The notes beneath the pieces are model-generated. The model did no database searches. It was not told the origin of the DNA and saw only the letters and a program-made list of their open reading frames with translations. The position numbers and the translations under genes are program-made. A DNA stretch of 64,000 bases. Origin: Verrucomicrobiales bacterium. GTDB taxonomy: Bacteria; Verrucomicrobiota; Verrucomicrobiia; Limisphaerales; J093. The stretch is taken from NCBI GenBank assembly GCA_024233305.1, contig JACKPV010000028.1:62001-126000 (forward strand), written 5' to 3'. Shown here in pieces: positions 1 through 8,276 of this stretch; position 1 is the stretch's first letter, and each line of letters begins with the position of its first letter.

Positions 1-3000
1 TGATTCGGGCCGGGCGAGGCATCGGCGGGCAACAGGACATGCCCGCCCGCCGGCACGAACCCGGGGGCCAGGATCTGAAAGAGGGCATCGTCCACCCCGA
101 TCCACACCCCCTGCAAGGGGGCTGGTCGGGAGGTGTCGCGATTGCCGACCTCGATCCAATCGTCCTCCCCCGGTGGCGCGTCCGGCAGGAATTCGTTCAC
201 CACCAGACTGGCGAACCCGGCGAGCCCGCTGCCTTCGTTCGCCCTGCCCGGCGTGGGATCGTTCAGGGCCCAGCCCCCTTCGCTTCCCAAACGGCCGAGC
301 GAACGATCCACCACCTGGGGTCCGAAGCGCATGGCGTCCACGCGCCTTCCGTCCGCATCAAGCAACTCAAGGAACTCGCCTTCGCGGTCCAGCCCGAACC
401 CGGAGTGGATCGCCGTCGGAGTGGACGGTGCCGGCGAGCAAATCACGAGCAGATACCCGCCCGGCGGAATCACCGTCGCGCTGAAGACCAGACGGTGGTC
501 GGGATTCCCGTCATGTAGCGTCCAGCCGGCAAGGTCCACCGCGGCCCCACCGGGATTGTGCACCTCGATCCAATCCGGGTAATCACCGTCCACGGCCCAC
601 GCGGTGACGTTCGCGGCCATGATTTCGTTCAGGCGCACGGGTGGCACCGCCGCCGTCGGGTTTGCCTGCCCGGGGGAACCGCCCGCTTGCCGGCTCGCCT
701 GCCAGTTCGCCGGGTCGTCCGGATCCGCCAGCGGCGCCACGATCTCCAGTGAACTCCCGGCGCCATCCGCCGCGACCGGCCATCCGCGGTCGTCCCGATA
801 ATCGACCGAAACCACCGCCCGACCCGAGGAATCCACCAGGACCAGGCGCTCCCCGCCGTTGGCCAGCGCGCCGCCGAAGTGACCATCCACCGTCACGCCC
901 GGATAGCGCCGGGCAAACGCCGCCGGGTCCCGGTCCGAAGCGAGCAGCAGCCGCGCGTTGCCCGCCAGCCGCGCGCCGGCAGGAAAACCGAAGTCGATGC
1001 CGTCGAAACGCAGGCCCTCAAGCTCGACTTCGAGAGAGGAGGTGTTGACCAGCTCGATGAACTCGTAGGCTTCACCGCCCGAGGGATGATACATGATCTC
1101 CGCGATCCGCAGCGGCGAACCGAATGCCGCCACCTGGAAGTCCGCCTCCGTCAGCGCGCTCCATTCGGCTCCATCGAGCGTCCGGGCCTTGACCTTGACC
1201 GATTCGGTCAACCGCAACGGTTCGGCCGGCAGATGGACAATGGCCGAGGGAGCGGCCGCCCCGGAGTGCCGCACGCGCGGATCGGTCCCGTCGACCGTGT
1301 AATAAATGGCACCCCGCGGCGCCAGCATGGTCAGCGCGTAATCCTGCGGCACCGTGCCTCCATGCCGGCTGAAGCGCGGCGCGTTGTCCGACGCCCACAA
1401 GCCCGCCCGGGCCAGGTGGTTCGTGAGGTAACGCGTGCGTGCAGGAATCCAGGTGGTCTCGATCGCGTTGTCGAAGTTGCCGATGGCCGGCTGGAGGGCG
1501 TCGCGCAGGGGTGCATAAATCGCGCGGAGGCGGGCGTCGGTCAGGGCGCCGCCGTTGGACAGGTGGCGATGCGCGCGATCCGCAAACAGCAAGCGCCACT
1601 CCGGGCTCGCCTGGAGGTTCAGGAACAGCTCCTGAATCTCGGGGCCGCGCGGATCGATGGCGCCGAGTTGGTCGGTGAAGGGGTTGTGGCTGACGGCAAA
1701 ACGCCAACCGAACGACCATTCGGCATCCCACATGATGAACCGCCAGCGCGCGCCGGTGACCCGTTCCCGCGCCGCCCGCCAGTTGTTGTGCGGCCAGTCG
1801 CCGGTGTCGGCGTAGGCGTGGGCCAGGAGGTAGTCGGCGAAGTTGGTGGTATCCAACAGGCGCTCGACCTGGTCGTAATACTCCGGGCGGCCGAGGTCCC
1901 GGCTGCGAACGAACTGCCGCAACTGGTTCCACGCCAGGCCGTCCCCCTCGCGCACCTCGCCGAATTGCGCGATGACATCGTAGTCCCGCGAGCTGTGCAG
2001 GTGATCCGCGAGGAAATCCGAATCGACCCGTTCGGTCGGGTTGTAGTAGCCCGCGTGGCGGCCGTTGAGATGGAGTTGCACGAACGTGCCGAGCGGCCCG
2101 ACCTGACCCATCGCCGCAAACAGCCGCCGCGCATATTCATCGCGCAGGAACGGATTGACCGGATCGTTCATGCCCGCCCGCAACACCAGCTTGTCGAGGG
2201 AATCCACCGCCAGTCCGGGGATGAGCGGGTATTCCAGCCGGCCCGGGCCGTAGTCCCCGCGGAAATAGAGCCGGAACGAATACTTGCTCTCGGGCAGCGC
2301 GGTCGTCCGGTAGTCGTAGCGCTGCCGGATGTAATTGCCGCCCTGCACCCGCATTCCGCAGTCCACCTGGAACCGCCCGTTTTCCCCGGCGGTGACCAAC
2401 TCGACCGAAACCGGGCGTTCCCAGGCCAGGCCGCGCTGCGTGGTGTTCCGCGGCTCGACCTCCATGATCCCGGTGGGACCGTAGAGGTTCTCCCGATCGG
2501 TCACCACCGACAGCAGTGGCAGACTGGTGAGCCGCGGGGGAAGCCGGAAGTAATATGTATGCGTGGCCACCTCGGAGGGAAGATGGCCTTCACGAAACGC
2601 CGCCGCCCGCACCGACACCTGACGGACCAGCGTGAACGGCCCGGTGTATTCCTGCCCGTGGTCCGGGCCCGGCGTGCTGCCGTCGACCGTGAAGCGGATT
2701 TGCGCCCCCTCGGTCGCGCAGTGAAGCGACAGGTCGAAGGGCTCGGAGAAAAGCCCGCGCTCGACGCTGAAGTGCACCGGCGCGACGGTCCCTCGGATCG
2801 GACTGACCGGATTCGCGCGCCCGGGCGAACCCCGGAAATAGAACCGCCAGTCACCCGCGGGGTCGAGGCCGTAGGAATGGTCGTTGAACTGCGCCGGGAA
2901 GCCTGGCGCCAGTGCGTTCAGCGCCACCCGCGGCGACTCGTCGTTGTAGAGCCCGAGGTATTCGCCGTCGGCGCCGAGTCTGAAGCTGGTGTGCAGCCCC

Positions 3001-3665
3001 CGCCGTGGGTCGGCCGGCGCGAGGTCCTTGCCCGAGGCGAACACGACGAGAAACGCCCCCGGATCGAGCACCACCGATGGGAAGACCCATTTGCCCGGCG
3101 CCGAGGCATCATCCGTCAGCGCCCAGCCGTCCAGATCCACCGCCGCCAAACTGCGGTTCTCGATCTCGATCCAATCCTCCGGTTGACCGTCGGCATCGCG
3201 CAGCCCGCTGACATTGCGCGCCATGAACTCGGTAATCCGCACGTCCGGCAGCGGCCGCGCGGGATCGACGCCGTAAACCCAGGCGCCACCGACGAAGGGC
3301 AGCGACGCGAGCCCCGCATCCACAATGCCGTGATCATCGGCCCACCGCAGCCGCACGGTCCCCGCCGGTTGCTTCGGGAACACGAACACATAAGGACCGG
3401 CCGCCGCCCCGACGACCGCTTGGGCCGGACGGTCGTTGATGAACAGGTCCGCGGCGTCCACCCCGCTCACCGGACGGTCGAACAGTACCTCGACCTGGCC
3501 GCACTGGCGCACCACGCGCCCGGCGGGCGGGTTGAGGCGAAACACCCTCGGAGCCTCCGGATCGGGAGTCGCCGCGAGCCGGACCTCCCTGAGCGGGATC
3601 GGACCGCCGGCAAGGCCGCGCAGACCACCGGCGACCAGCAGCAGGATCAAGCAGAGCGATTGCAT
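1..3665 (-). CDS. CotH kinase / lamin-tail domain secreted protein, 3' end outside window
   Basis: Open on the minus strand from the ATG at 3665 to the window edge without a stop, so at least 1,221 residues are visible and the C-terminus is missing. The N-terminus (MQSLCLILLLVAGGLRGLAG) is a signal peptide. I read a lamin-tail domain near residues 140-220 (ITEFMARN, then DWIEIENRS), a chitobiase/CHB_HEX-like segment near 325 (FTVDGSTPG), and a CotH kinase-like core near 440-700 with YYNPTERVD and FIMWDAEWSFG. A second CHB_HEX motif (YTVDGTDP) lies near 790, and three more lamin-tail domains start near 850, 1010 and 1150. CotH proteins are kinase-fold proteins; the lamin-tail and CHB_HEX modules are probably adhesive. 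This architecture is typical of large exported Verrucomicrobiota and Planctomycetota proteins. An in-frame ATG at 3677 is an alternative start. Substrate unknown. Confidence 0.9.
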   Translation of the reverse strand, partial: MQSLCLILLLVAGGLRGLAGGPIPLREVRLAATPDPEAPRVFRLNPPAGRVVRQCGQVEVLFDRPVSGVDAADLFINDRPAQAVVGAAAGPYVFVFPKQPAGTVRLRWADDHGIVDAGLASLPFVGGAWVYGVDPARPLPDVRITEFMARNVSGLRDADGQPEDWIEIENRSLAAVDLDGWALTDDASAPGKWVFPSVVLDPGAFLVVFASGKDLAPADPRRGLHTSFRLGADGEYLGLYNDESPRVALNALAPGFPAQFNDHSYGLDPAGDWRFYFRGSPGRANPVSPIRGTVAPVHFSVERGLFSEPFDLSLHCATEGAQIRFTVDGSTPGPDHGQEYTGPFTLVRQVSVRAAAFREGHLPSEVATHTYYFRLPPRLTSLPLLSVVTDRENLYGPTGIMEVEPRNTTQRGLAWERPVSVELVTAGENGRFQVDCGMRVQGGNYIRQRYDYRTTALPESKYSFRLYFRGDYGPGRLEYPLIPGLAVDSLDKLVLRAGMNDPVNPFLRDEYARRLFAAMGQVGPLGTFVQLHLNGRHAGYYNPTERVDSDFLADHLHSSRDYDVIAQFGEVREGDGLAWNQLRQFVRSRDLGRPEYYDQVERLLDTTNFADYLLAHAYADTGDWPHNNWRAARERVTGARWRFIMWDAEWSFGWRFAVSHNPFTDQLGAIDPRGPEIQELFLNLQASPEWRLLFADRAHRHLSNGGALTDARLRAIYAPLRDALQPAIGNFDNAIETTWIPARTRYLTNHLARAGLWASDNAPRFSRHGGTVPQDYALTMLAPRGAIYYTVDGTDPRVRHSGAAAPSAIVHLPAEPLRLTESVKVKARTLDGAEWSALTEADFQVAAFGSPLRIAEIMYHPSGGEAYEFIELVNTSSLEVELEGLRFDGIDFGFPAGARLAGNARLLLASDRDPAAFARRYPGVTVDGHFGGALANGGERLVLVDSSGRAVVSVDYRDDRGWPVAADGAGSSLEIVAPLADPDDPANWQASRQAGGSPGQANPTAAVPPVRLNEIMAANVTAWAVDGDYPDWIEVHNPGGAAVDLAGWTLHDGNPDHRLVFSATVIPPGGYLLVICSPAPSTPTAIHSGFGLDREGEFLELLDADGRRVDAMRFGPQVVDRSLGRLGSEGGWALNDPTPGRANEGSGLAGFASLVVNEFLPDAPPGEDDWIEVGNRDTSRPAPLQGVWIGVDDALFQILAPGFVPAGGHVLLPADASPGPN

Positions 3666-3685
3666 CGAAACCGGCATTGCCGGGA

Positions 3686-3714
3686 AGGCTAGGAGCGCGC
3701 GGGGCGCCGTCCAA
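3686..3714 (-). promoter_or_regulatory. Candidate promoter of the CotH-family gene
   Basis: On the minus strand TTGGAC (3714-3709) is followed after exactly 17 bases by TAGCCT (3691-3686). The predicted transcription start would fall within a few bases of the ATG at 3677, or about 14 bases before the ATG at 3665, implying a leaderless or very short leader. The -10 matches the consensus only partly. Confidence 0.35.
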
Positions 3715-3933
3715 GTTCCAAGTACAAACCCGGGACTCACAGCAAGCAACTCGGTTCTTCCCGAAGCCGAGCCGCCGGCGGAATCGGACCGCGGAGTCGG
3801 CTCCAGCCGCCTCGCCGGCAATGACCTGTAGCACGGAATCGATCTCGCTGGGCGGCGCGCCGGGGGACTTGGTTCCCCGCAGTTCCCGGCGGCCTTACCG
3901 GAGCCATTCGCTCATCTTGCCTTCCCTCGAACC

Positions 3934-4869
3934 GTGCCGGATACTCGATCCGTGCAGGACACCTTGAAGCAGTTGACCGGGCGGTTGCTCGCCTCCTACG
4001 CCCGCGCGGGCGGCATCAATCACCTGGACGGAAAGAACCTCCCGTCCAAGCACGCCATCACCCTCATCACCCTGGACCTGCTCCGGCTGCTCTTCCCGGG
4101 CTTCTTCAGTGATCGCGTGCTGCACTCCTCGGAAGTCGCGGTCGAGACCGGCGCGTTGATGACCTCGATCGCGGCGCGGCTGGAGGACGAGGTTTACAAG
4201 AGCCTCGAGTACGCACCGCCCGAGGGGGTCGCGAAAAACGAGGCCCGGAGCCTGGCCCGCGAAGTGACCCTCGATCTGCTCGGTGGGCTGCCGGATATCC
4301 GGGACCTGCTGCAGACGGACGTCGAGGCGGCGTTCAACGGGGATCCCGCCGCCCTCAGCCCGGATGAGGTCATCGTGGCCTACCCCTGCATCGAAGCCAT
4401 CACCGTCCAGCGCCTGGCCCACCGGCTCTACCGCCGCAATGTCGCCCTCATTCCCCGCATCATGACCGAATGGGCCCACGCCCGCACCGGCATGGACCTC
4501 CATCCCGGCGCGCGCATCGGCGCCTGGTTCTTCATCGATCACGGGACGGGAACGGTCATCGGCGAGACATCGATCCTGGGAGACCGCGTGAAAATGTATC
4601 AGGGCGTGGGGCTTGTGGCCCGGTCGTTGTCCGCCGGCCAGGCGTTGCGCGGCCAGAAACGCCATCCCACGCTCGAAGACGGCGTCACCGTCTACGCCGG
4701 CGCCACCATCATGGGCGGAGACACCGTGGTCGGCCAGGGCAGCACCATCGGCGCGAATGTTTTCCTCACCCACAGCGTTCCCGCCGATTCGCTCGTCGTG
4801 AACGAGGACGCCAAGGTGCGCATCATGGACAAGCGACGTGGAGCCGCGCCCGTGGACTTCCAAATCTGA
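3934..4869 (+). CDS. cysE: Serine O-acetyltransferase (CysE/EpsC type)
   Basis: 311 residues. It should acetylate L-serine with acetyl-CoA to O-acetylserine, the first committed step of cysteine synthesis, in the cytoplasm. The C-terminal half is a left-handed beta-helix of hexapeptide repeats. It carries the catalytic-type DHGTG and IGET motifs and the RHPTLEDGV loop, whose histidine matches the second active-site histidine of CysE. The N-terminal ~180 residues are the helical domain, longer than in the shortest EpsC forms. The start shown is GTG at 3934 and has no clear ribosome site; GTG at 3952 is an in-frame alternative. It is divergent from the CotH gene, and no cysK is nearby, so it appears to be a stand-alone gene. 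A REP-type repeat begins within 10 bases of its stop. Confidence 0.9.
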   Translation: MPDTRSVQDTLKQLTGRLLASYARAGGINHLDGKNLPSKHAITLITLDLLRLLFPGFFSDRVLHSSEVAVETGALMTSIAARLEDEVYKSLEYAPPEGVAKNEARSLAREVTLDLLGGLPDIRDLLQTDVEAAFNGDPAALSPDEVIVAYPCIEAITVQRLAHRLYRRNVALIPRIMTEWAHARTGMDLHPGARIGAWFFIDHGTGTVIGETSILGDRVKMYQGVGLVARSLSAGQALRGQKRHPTLEDGVTVYAGATIMGGDTVVGQGSTIGANVFLTHSVPADSLVVNEDAKVRIMDKRRGAAPVDFQI

Positions 4870-4874
4870 CCCCG

Positions 4875-5010
4875 GCCGTATCGATTCCACCCGGGGTAGC
4901 CGACGACGTGTGGTCGGCGCTGTAATTCAGGGGCTTACGCGGTCCGTCCGGTAGCGACCGGCAATCACGCATGGGTGAATCGCCGCATCCGGCGGCCGGC
5001 GATCAGCCCC
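4875..5010 (+). repeat. Dispersed intergenic element, copy 1 (REP head plus ~90-bp tail)
   Basis: Aligns almost without gaps to 26177-26308 over about 130 bases: both begin GCCGTATCGAT, both hold a GTAG-footed hairpin, and both continue through GGGCTTACGCGGTC and GGTGAATC. It fills the space between cysE and the GH62 gene. Confidence 0.75.
4896..4919 (+). repeat. REP-like palindrome 1 (GTAG foot)
   Basis: GTAG followed by an imperfect hairpin, CCGACGAC, then a short loop, then GTCGGCG. Same layout as the copies at 26198, 26326 and 54965. A conserved GTAG 5' to a hairpin is the hallmark of REP sequences processed by RAYT transposases, and one is encoded at 56373-57344. Confidence 0.7.
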
Positions 5011-5046
5011 TCGGCAAATCATCCACCGGCTTGCCGCAACCGCGAG

Positions 5047-6120
5047 TCACTGACCGGTTCCGGTTGAGCGAGGTTCCAACAAGCCGAGCCGCCAGGGAAT
5101 TTGGCCGTAATTGCCGCGGCGGTATTCCGGCTCGGTGGCGCCTTGAAACAGGAAGCGCAAGTTCTCGGGATCCACCTCCAGCCGCTCATCAACACCCGCT
5201 CGCAGGAGTTCTCCGTGGCTGATGCTGTCCGTCCAGAAGGGCGCTTGTAGAACGTTCTCGCGGGCCGCAAACGGTCGTTCCAGCGAGTCCGCCACGGGCC
5301 GCCAGGAACCGTCGAGGCGGTCCGCGAGATAGAGCTTGTAGTATCGCCGGCCCGGCGCCTGGGCTTCGATGAGCGTCAGAAAACGATCCTGCCCGCGCAA
5401 CTTGTAGGTGTGCGAGGCTTCGAAAATGTCGCCTTCCAGCGCCAGCACCTGTTCCGACCAGCCGAAGGGAAAATCCGCCACCGGCGTCTCGCGCCGCCAG
5501 AGATGCCCGTCGAGCGAGGTGTAGAAAAGGTGGGCCTTGATATCATCACAGATCACCCAGAAGTCCAACCATTTGGGCCGGTCCGGCGCGTTGGTGACCA
5601 TGGGTTGCGGCTTGCTCCAGGAACCTGGATCAGCCAGCTCCGTGGTCGTCGAGAAACAGGGACCGAAAGGCGGTTGCCGGTCCTTGTCCGCCAGCTGGTA
5701 GATCAAATACCAGCGTCGGTGCGGCGTGAAATAGAAAACCTGCGGGGCGCAGTAATACTCGTCGTGAAGCGCGAGGGTGTGGCGCGGCGCCTCGCTCGCG
5801 GCGGACCATTCGGGGAAGTTCAGATACGCGATGTCCACGCGGCCCGAAGCCATGCGCAGCGTCGTGAACAAGTGCCAACGCCCACCGTGGAACACGACCG
5901 TGGGGTCTTTCACCGAAACGTGACGGTCCACGGCCATCCGCCCGACGCCCACGTCCAGGACCGGGGCGCCAGTGGACCAATCGAATTCCCCGGTGTCCAG
6001 CGGCGAACCCACCGCCCCACCGCCATGTCCGCCGAGGTCGAAGCACGTCAAGCTCACCAGCAGAAGCGCCACGATGGGAGACCGACGGGCGTCGAGGCCG
6101 ACACGGTTCACGGAGTTCAT
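5047..6120 (-). CDS. GH62-type alpha-L-arabinofuranosidase, exported
   Basis: 357 residues from the ATG at 6120. It is expected to release arabinose side chains from arabinoxylan or arabinan outside the cytoplasm. Residues 1-35 are a signal peptide (SPIVALLLVSLTCF). GH62 landmarks are in order: SVKDPTVVFHGG with the presumed catalytic base D72, APQVFYFTPHRRWYLIYQ near 125-142, LDFWVICDD with D186 near 185-193, DIFEASHTYK with the presumed acid E234, and a C-terminal DSISHGELLRAG. The five-bladed propeller seems complete. GAAGGGG abuts the ATG with no spacer, so upstream in-frame ATGs at 6168 and 6186 are possible. The frame stays open further upstream through the antisense of the tRNA gene, but that part is not protein-like. 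It stands alone, with no other hemicellulase in the window. Confidence 0.85.
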   Translation of the reverse strand: MNSVNRVGLDARRSPIVALLLVSLTCFDLGGHGGGAVGSPLDTGEFDWSTGAPVLDVGVGRMAVDRHVSVKDPTVVFHGGRWHLFTTLRMASGRVDIAYLNFPEWSAASEAPRHTLALHDEYYCAPQVFYFTPHRRWYLIYQLADKDRQPPFGPCFSTTTELADPGSWSKPQPMVTNAPDRPKWLDFWVICDDIKAHLFYTSLDGHLWRRETPVADFPFGWSEQVLALEGDIFEASHTYKLRGQDRFLTLIEAQAPGRRYYKLYLADRLDGSWRPVADSLERPFAARENVLQAPFWTDSISHGELLRAGVDERLEVDPENLRFLFQGATEPEYRRGNYGQIPWRLGLLEPRSTGTGQ

Positions 6121-6326
6121 CCCCTTCGCGGAGCGCAACGGCACACGGCCAATGGTGGAGGCGAGCATGATTTGAGAACGTGACATATGATGACAGGTTC
6201 GCAATCCGGAGATTGTGAGCTGCCGAGGGACGCCGTCGGTCCGGCGGCAGTTGCCCTGCGTGGATCGGGCGAGCACACGCTTCCTCGGCGAATGCGCACG
6301 CCGTCGAAAATCCGTATGACGGCTGC

Positions 6327-6356
6327 TTGACAGGGGTTCGGCGGACAGGGCATCTT
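6327..6356 (+). promoter_or_regulatory. Candidate promoter of tRNA-Pro
   Basis: A perfect TTGACA (6327-6332), an 18-base spacer and CATCTT (6351-6356) lie 34 bases before the mature tRNA 5' end. The -35 is consensus; the -10 is weak. Confidence 0.45.
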
Positions 6357-6389
6357 CGCGTCGTGCGGCCTCGGTCGCGCATCTCCGGT

Positions 6390-6467
6390 CGGGGCGTAGC
6401 GTAGCCTGGCTAGCGCGCTTGTTTCGGGTACAAGAGGTCGCGAGTTCAAATCTCGCCGCCCCGACCA
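6390..6467 (+). tRNA. tRNA-Pro (anticodon CGG)
   Basis: The acceptor stem CGGGGCG pairs with CGCCCCG, followed by discriminator A and an encoded CCA. The D arm contains AGCCTGG. The anticodon stem CTTGT/ACAAG holds the loop TTCGGGT, giving anticodon CGG, which reads CCG. The T arm is GCGAG, TTCAAAT, CTCGC. The first base C and the CGG loop with G37 fit bacterial proline tRNAs. No other RNA gene is adjacent and no terminator follows. Confidence 0.95.
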
Positions 6468-6641
6468 TTTTCCCCATCGCTTGTTCCGAACTCACCGCCC
6501 TCGGCTTCGTCAGCAACGTCGATTACCGGCGCGAGAAAGCCTTGAACGGTGGTCCGGGAGAACGGAAGCTCGGCGCGTGCCGCGTCGTCCACACCGACAC
6601 CATCCGCGTCTTGAGCCGACCCTGTTTGCCGAGGGGACCTG

Positions 6642-8276
6642 ATGGACACCACGTTCTTCGGGCACCTCACGCTGATCATCCTCGCGGCGGCCCTGTGCGC
6701 CCTCGCGGCACGCCGGCTCCGGTTGCCCACGATCGTGGCTTACTTGCTCGCCGGCCTGATTCTCGGTCCGGGCACGGGATGGGTGCGGCTGACCGAATCC
6801 ATCCAGACCCTGTCGGAGCTGGGCATCGTCCTGTTGCTGTTCCTCGTCGGGCTGGAGTTGAGTCTCGAAAAGGTCAAGGGCCTCGGGCCGGCGGTGCTGG
6901 CGGCAGGAGTGGTGCAGGTGGGCGCGACGGCGGCGCTGGGCTTCGGCCTTGCGATGGCGCTGGGATTCACCATGCGCGAAGGCCTGTTCCTCGGGGTGGC
7001 GTTCACGTTCAGCAGCACGGTGCTGGCGGTGAAGCTGTTGGAGGAGAAACACCAGTTGGATACCCTGCATGGCCGCATCGCCGTGGGGATTCTGCTGCTG
7101 CAAGATCTGGTGGTGATTCTCCTGCTCACCCTGCTGACCGCCTTCCAGCCCGGCGGCGAGGTGACGGCGCGCGCGGTCGGAGGGAAGATCGGAATGGCCT
7201 TCGGCGGGATGACGGTGCTGGTGGCGGGCGTGCTGGCGCTGGCGCGCTGGGCGCTGCCCCGTCCGTTCAACTGGGCGGCGCGGTCGCCCTCGACCCTGCT
7301 GGTGTGGAGCCTTTGCTGGTGCTTCCTCGTGGTGGGCGGGGCCCACGCGCTGCATCTCTCCCCCGAGTCCGGCGCGTTCCTGGCCGGTTTCAGCCTGGCG
7401 CAAACGCCCTTCAGTCACGATCTGCGGCGACGGGTGCATCCCTTGATGAACTTCTTCATCGCGCTGTTCTTCGTCTCGATCGGACTGCAGATGGAACTTG
7501 GGGCAGCGGCGCTGCAATGGCGATCCGCGGCGCTGTTCGCCGCCTTCGTGCTTCTGGGCAAGTTCGGCATCCTGGTGCTGACGCTGCCACGCCTCGGGTT
7601 CGGCGAGCGAACCTCCGTGTTCGCCGCGCTCACACTGGCGCAGATCAGCGAGTTTTCGTTGATCCTCACCGCCGCCGGCGTGGCTGCCGGATGGGTGGAT
7701 GCGGGATTGCTGGCCCTGGTGGGACTGGTGGGACTGACGACGCTGTCGCTGTCCGCGTGTCTGATCGTCTTTCAGGAGGCCATCTATCTGCGCGGGTTGA
7801 AGTGGGGCGTGTTCCGCTGGCTGCGCCCCACGCGGCCCGACCCCCAACCCCACCCCACCGGCAGCGAACGCCACGGGCATGTCATCGTCGTGGGCATGAA
7901 CACCCTCGGTCGGGACATCGCGCGCCGTCTGCACGAGCGGGGCGAACGGGTGCTCGCGCTGGACACGGATCCCGGCAAGCTCAAGGGGTTGCCGTGCGAG
8001 GTCGCGCTGGGGAACGTGGAGTATCTGTCGGTGCTCGAGGAGGCCGGCCTGGCCCGGGCGCGACTGCTGGTTTCCGCGCTGCGCATCGAGCCGACGAATG
8101 ACCTGCTGGCGTTCCGCTGCTGGGAGACGGGCGTGCCGTGCGCCATCCACGTGGTCGATCTGTCGCTCACCGAGAAGCTGCTGGAACTGGATGTCCGGTA
8201 TCTGATGATCCCGAAGATCGACGGCATGAAGTTGCAGAACGTGCTGCTGCGCGAACGCGGATTCCTCCCCTCATGA
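6642..8276 (+). CDS. CPA2-family cation:proton antiporter with RCK-N domain (first of a pair)
   Basis: 544 residues. Residues 1-390 form about a dozen hydrophobic segments of the Na+/H+ exchanger fold, with typical CPA2/KefB motifs (LRLPTIVAYLLAGLILGPG near 25, LLFLVGLEL near 67). From about residue 405 there is a TrkA-N/RCK Rossmann domain (HVIVVGMNTLGRDIARRL). Its dinucleotide loop reads GMNTLG rather than GxGxxG, so nucleotide binding may be altered. It should exchange K+ or Na+ for protons across the inner membrane. It overlaps the next antiporter gene by 4 bases (ATGA), so the two are translationally coupled. Glutathione-binding KefC features are not evident and the transported ion cannot be read from sequence. 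Confidence 0.87.
   Translation: MDTTFFGHLTLIILAAALCALAARRLRLPTIVAYLLAGLILGPGTGWVRLTESIQTLSELGIVLLLFLVGLELSLEKVKGLGPAVLAAGVVQVGATAALGFGLAMALGFTMREGLFLGVAFTFSSTVLAVKLLEEKHQLDTLHGRIAVGILLLQDLVVILLLTLLTAFQPGGEVTARAVGGKIGMAFGGMTVLVAGVLALARWALPRPFNWAARSPSTLLVWSLCWCFLVVGGAHALHLSPESGAFLAGFSLAQTPFSHDLRRRVHPLMNFFIALFFVSIGLQMELGAAALQWRSAALFAAFVLLGKFGILVLTLPRLGFGERTSVFAALTLAQISEFSLILTAAGVAAGWVDAGLLALVGLVGLTTLSLSACLIVFQEAIYLRGLKWGVFRWLRPTRPDPQPHPTGSERHGHVIVVGMNTLGRDIARRLHERGERVLALDTDPGKLKGLPCEVALGNVEYLSVLEEAGLARARLLVSALRIEPTNDLLAFRCWETGVPCAIHVVDLSLTEKLLELDVRYLMIPKIDGMKLQNVLLRERGFLPS

Noticed and set aside
879..3692. A 937-residue plus-strand open frame across the CotH gene
   Set aside because: It is antisense to the CotH/lamin-tail gene, has an Arg/Gly/Pro-rich composition typical of antisense GC-rich frames, and matches no family, while the minus strand reads clear domains.
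6120..6516. N-terminal extension of the GH62 frame through the antisense of tRNA-Pro (contains RFELATSC)
   Set aside because: Translation of tRNA antisense is a common spurious extension; the signal peptide begins at 6120.
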